From Actinoplanes sp. L3-i22 (GTDB lineage Bacteria > Actinomycetota > Actinomycetes > Mycobacteriales > Micromonosporaceae): a stretch of 64,000 bases of DNA. The stretch lies in assembly GCF_019704555.1 (NCBI RefSeq), contig NZ_AP024745.1, forward strand, positions 566,501-630,500. Direction: 5' to 3'. A model generated the notes under the pieces. That model was not told the DNA's origin. It searched no databases and saw only the letters and a program-made list of their open reading frames with translations. Position numbers and translations under genes: made by a program. Of the stretch, positions 61,249-64,000 are shown one piece after another; positions within the stretch are counted from its first letter, which is position 1, and every line of letters starts with the position of its first letter.

Positions 61249-62640
61249 TCACAGCAGCAGCCCGACGCCGCCGCGCCGGGGATCGCCCGCGGCGCCGGCC
61301 TGGCCGACCGCGGTCACCCCGCCGAAGTAGTGGTTGAGGTCGGGCCACTCGACCACCTGCCAGCCGGCCGCCCGCAACGCGGCCAGTTCGGCCGGCGGGC
61401 ACCCGTGCTCGGCGTGGATGGTGTCCTCCACCGCGTGGAACCGTGGCCGGGCGATCGCCTCGGCCACGCCCAGGTCGTCCACCAGCACCCCGAGCAGCGT
61501 GTCGAGCAGGGCGGTCCGGATCCGTGACGCCCCCGCCGAGCCCGCCGCCACGGTCAGCGTGCCGTCCGGCCCGATCACCACGAGCGGGCACATGTACGAC
61601 GACATCCGCCGCCCCGGCACCAACTCCTCGGTGAGCAGCTCACCCTCGCCGAGCATGGAGTTCAGGTTGATGCCGAGCCCGGGCAGCCACACGCCGGCGC
61701 CCAGCCCGAGCGTCGTCGTGATCACGCAGGCGTTGCCCTCCGGGTCGACCACCGAGACGTTCGTGGTGTCGCCCAGCCGCTGCACCCCGCGGTTCCGCAG
61801 CGCGGTGGCCACCCCGGGGGCGCGGCCGGGCCGGGACAGGTCGGCCGGCAGCCCGCCGATGGTGTCCACGGTCCGGTTCAGGTCGTGCCGGGCGCAGACC
61901 CGGTGGCCGGCCAGCATGGCGTGGTCGACCGGCACCTGGGCCACCCGGTAGCCGGCCAGGTCGGCCGGGCCGAGCGTGCCGCCGGCCTCGCGGACCGTCG
62001 AGACCAGCAGCTCGGCGTACTCCCCGGTGTAGAACACCCCGGGACCGACCGTCGCCAGCGCGTCCATCGCGGTCGCCAGGCCCTGGTGGAAGAGCAGCTC
62101 GTCGCTCTCCAGCAGGCGCCCGTGCGGCTGGTAGGAGGCCGCGCCGTCGCCGTAGGCCAGCGCCGGCGCGCACGACTTCAGGGTGTTGGCGTGCGCGGCC
62201 GGCAGCAGCACCCCGGTCCGGGCCAGGCCGGCCGCCGGGGCCACCACTTCGGACCAGGGCAGCCGGCCCCAGCGCCGGTGCACCTCGCCGAGCCCGGCCG
62301 GCACCCCGGGCACGGCCACGCTGGCCCCGCCGATCGAATAGATCTGTGGCAGGCCGCCGAAGAACACGTCGACCGCGACCATCGGCTCCGGTTTCCGGTC
62401 GCCGTCCAGGCCCGGCACCGCCACGAAGAAGTCCAGGCAGGTGACCTCGCCGGTACGCGCGTCGAAGTAGGTGGCGAACCCGCCGCCACCCAGCCCGGTG
62501 TAGATCGTCTCGGCGACGCAGCAGGCCAGGACGGCGGCGACCGCCGCGTCGGCGGCGGTTCCGCCCGCCTCGAGAATCCGCACTCCGGTGCGGGTGGTCG
62601 CCGGATGGCTCGCGGCGACGCCGGCCGCAACGCTTCCCAT
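61249..62640 (-). CDS. ggt: Gamma-glutamyltransferase-family Ntn hydrolase
   Basis: 463 residues. HPATTRTGVRIL and GGTAADAAVAAVL at the N-terminus; TGLGGGGFATYFDA; self-processing Thr in DTTNVSVVDPEGN (about residues 315-327); then NSMLGEGE and GSAGASRI. In true GGT the motif is TTHxSVVD; here His is Asn. The enzyme should be made as a precursor and cleaved at the Thr. No signal peptide is evident, unlike secreted GGTs. ATG 62640 is preferred: a TACGCT box lies 7 nt upstream. ATG 62700 (GGGAGAGGG upstream) would overlap the divergent gene. Confidence 0.85.
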   Translation of the reverse strand: MGSVAAGVAASHPATTRTGVRILEAGGTAADAAVAAVLACCVAETIYTGLGGGGFATYFDARTGEVTCLDFFVAVPGLDGDRKPEPMVAVDVFFGGLPQIYSIGGASVAVPGVPAGLGEVHRRWGRLPWSEVVAPAAGLARTGVLLPAAHANTLKSCAPALAYGDGAASYQPHGRLLESDELLFHQGLATAMDALATVGPGVFYTGEYAELLVSTVREAGGTLGPADLAGYRVAQVPVDHAMLAGHRVCARHDLNRTVDTIGGLPADLSRPGRAPGVATALRNRGVQRLGDTTNVSVVDPEGNACVITTTLGLGAGVWLPGLGINLNSMLGEGELLTEELVPGRRMSSYMCPLVVIGPDGTLTVAAGSAGASRIRTALLDTLLGVLVDDLGVAEAIARPRFHAVEDTIHAEHGCPPAELAALRAAGWQVVEWPDLNHYFGGVTAVGQAGAAGDPRRGGVGLLL

Positions 62641-62647
62641 GCGAGCG

Positions 62648-62653
62648 AGCGTA
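62648..62653 (-). promoter_or_regulatory. Candidate -10 box of leaderless transcript
   Basis: Minus strand TACGCT, 7 nt, then ATG at 62640. Confidence 0.5.
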
Positions 62654-62675
62654 GGCGGCAAGGCCCGATCGTGGT

Positions 62676-62681
62676 TACCAT
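62676..62681 (+). promoter_or_regulatory. Candidate -10 box of leaderless transcript
   Basis: TACCAT, 8 nt, then ATG at 62690. It faces the ggt -10 box 22 bp away. Confidence 0.5.
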
Positions 62682-62689
62682 GCGCGTCG

Positions 62690-64000
62690 ATGACGCCCAT
62701 CGGTCCCTCTCCCGTGGTAACCCGGCCGAGTGTCCTGCCCCGGGGGGTTTTGGCTGGGTATGCCCTTGGCTCCCTGGTCACCGGGGCGTTCGGGACCGTG
62801 CCCGGTTTGCTTCTTCTGCCCTATCTGACGGACACGCTGGGGGTCGCCGCGGGCGTTTCCGGCCTGCTCGTACTGCTGCCGAAGGCGTGGGACGTGCTGG
62901 TCAACCCGCTGGCCGGTCGGATCTCGGACCGGAGCGGCTCCCGTCGCCCGTTCCTGCTGGTCGCGGGGCTGCTGCTGGGCGTGCTGTTCGCGGCCATCTT
63001 CGGGGCGCCGTTCACCGGGGAGGCGGCGTCCGGGGCGTACGTCGCGATCGCCTTTCTCCTGGCCGCCACGGCCTACGCGTTCTTCCAGGTGCCCTACGTC
63101 GCGATGCCGGCCGAGCTGACCGACGGCTACGCCGAGCGCACCCGCCTGATGACCTGGCGGGTCGCGGTCCTGGCGGTGGCCATCCTGATCTCCGGCGCGA
63201 TCGCGCCGCTGGTGGTCGACGCCACCGGCGGCGGCCGGACCGGCCACCGGTGGTCCGGGTTGTTCGTCGGCCTGCTCATCGCGGTGGGCACGGTCGCCAC
63301 CTTCCTGGGTACGCGGAAAGCCTCGTCCCGAACCGCATCGGAGGCCGAACCGAGCCTCGCCGCCCAACTATGCGTGGCCTCGGCGAACGCCCCGTTCCGC
63401 GCGCTGCTGCTGTGCTGGGTCGTGCAGGCCGCCGGGATCGGCACGATGCTCGCCGGCGTGCAGTACTTCGCCGACCACGTGATCCACCAGAAGGCCGGCG
63501 GCACGTTCCTGTTCGCCGCGTTCGTCGGCCCGGCGCTGCTGGTGATGCCGCTCTGGAGCCGGGTCGGCCGGCGGCACGGCAAGCTCCGCTCGCTGATCGC
63601 CGGCTCGCTGCTGTTCGCCGGCGGCGCGCTGGTCCTGCTCGCCTCGCCGACGCTGCCGCCGGTCGCGGTCTACCTGGTCGTCGCCGTGGTCGGCGCCGGG
63701 TACGCCGGCCAGCAGGTGTTCGCGATGGCGATGCTGCCGGACTGCATCGCCTACGACACCGCGCGCACCGGCCGCCGCCAGGCCGGCGTCTTCACCGGCC
63801 TGTGGACCGCGGGGGAGACCCTCGGCCTGGCGCTCGGCCCGGGCATCTACGCGCTGGTGCTGCAGCTCTTCGGGTACGTCTCCTCGGCCACCGGGGAGGC
63901 CGCCGCGCAGGACGCCACGGCCCGGCTCGGCGTGCTGCTCGGCTTCACCGTGCTGCCGGCGCTGCTGGTCGGCGTGGCCGTACTCCTCCTCCGTGGTTAC
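62690..64000 (+). CDS. MFS transporter, GPH sugar:cation symporter type (3' partial)
   Basis: At least 437 residues, running off the window. About twelve membrane segments. VLLPKAWDVLVNPLAGRISDRSGSRRPF (given here as KAWDVLVNPLAGRISDR, about 62-78) is the loop 2-3 signature of the glycoside-pentoside-hexuronide:cation family. A later LWTAGETLGLALGPG matches the family's second half. Sugar or drug substrate unknown. ATG 62690 is inferred from a TACCAT box and the N-terminus MTPIGPSPVV. Divergent from ggt. Confidence 0.85.
   Translation, partial: MTPIGPSPVVTRPSVLPRGVLAGYALGSLVTGAFGTVPGLLLLPYLTDTLGVAAGVSGLLVLLPKAWDVLVNPLAGRISDRSGSRRPFLLVAGLLLGVLFAAIFGAPFTGEAASGAYVAIAFLLAATAYAFFQVPYVAMPAELTDGYAERTRLMTWRVAVLAVAILISGAIAPLVVDATGGGRTGHRWSGLFVGLLIAVGTVATFLGTRKASSRTASEAEPSLAAQLCVASANAPFRALLLCWVVQAAGIGTMLAGVQYFADHVIHQKAGGTFLFAAFVGPALLVMPLWSRVGRRHGKLRSLIAGSLLFAGGALVLLASPTLPPVAVYLVVAVVGAGYAGQQVFAMAMLPDCIAYDTARTGRRQAGVFTGLWTAGETLGLALGPGIYALVLQLFGYVSSATGEAAAQDATARLGVLLGFTVLPALLVGVAVLLLRGY

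Overview
The window is chromosomal DNA from a very high-GC actinomycete, most likely a member of the Micromonosporaceae (Actinoplanes-like). The evidence is the GC-saturated codon use, frequent GTG starts, actinobacterial marker families (DUF3040, DUF3107, DUF3152, MoeZ, CsoR, a wHTH AlkZ-like protein) and many promoters of leaderless type (TANNNT 6-8 nt before the start codon). I see no insertion sequence, prophage, CRISPR array, rRNA, tRNA or clear secondary-metabolite cluster. It reads as ordinary core and sub-core chromosome with unusually repeat-rich intergenic gaps. The family assignments come from motif recognition in the translated sequence; no search was run.

Layout. 1-2.1 kb: a partner-switching pair (STAS-HATPase fusion and GAF-SpoIIE phosphatase) followed by a translationally coupled saccharopine-dehydrogenase-like reductase. 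3.4-7.5 kb: small singletons (methyltransferase, GNAT, winged-helix protein, racemase-like protein, DUF3040). 7.8-11.4 kb: a GT2-GtrA fusion and a GT39-type glycosyltransferase, plausibly donor maker and user for lipid-linked sugar transfer. 11.5-15.1 kb: DAHP synthase preceded by an aromatic-rich leader peptide and an attenuator terminator, just downstream of an OmpR-type two-component system. 15.4-18.9 kb: TPR, Smr-domain, M28 peptidase and zinc-ribbon genes. 19-23 kb: a coupled signalling cassette (response regulator-SpoIIE, CHASE3 histidine kinase, Rcp1-like regulator, inositol-phosphatase-like). 23-30.3 kb: two SDRs, a secreted coiled-coil protein, a spermidine-synthase-like membrane fusion, a Ser/Thr kinase with a CBM2-like exterior and a DUF3052-like protein.

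30.5-38.3 kb: a RecQ-like helicase fused to a phosphoribosyltransferase, GNAT, an orphan AbiEii-like nucleotidyltransferase, a csoR-copZ-(His-rich membrane protein) copper cluster with a visible operator, a methyltransferase and a heme-oxygenase-like protein lacking the expected proximal histidine. 38.6-51.6 kb: DEAD-box helicase, DUF3107, TetR, Pro-rich protein, alpha/beta hydrolase, two DUF3152 metzincin-like proteins, moeZ and a terpenoid-cyclase-fold protein; as I recall it, this follows the mycobacterial Rv3211-Rv3205c neighbourhood. 51.7-56.5 kb: a GT2 synthase with lipoprotein partner, then proBA. 56.5-64 kb: an alkyltransferase-like protein, a methyltransferase, a long repeat-rich gap, a TetR/epimerase pair with twin operators, a PIG-V-like mannosyltransferase, a gamma-glutamyltransferase and a truncated MFS sugar symporter.

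The strongest non-routine signals are: (i) a leader peptide with the run WSFYWF plus hairpins that would give ribosome-mediated attenuation of DAHP synthase; (ii) tandem duplications that begin at the stop codon of several unrelated genes; (iii) a repeated leaderless-promoter architecture at eleven genes, one of them overlapped by a CsoR operator; (iv) two adjacent metzincin-motif DUF3152 proteins, one carrying an 850-residue disordered cytoplasmic region.
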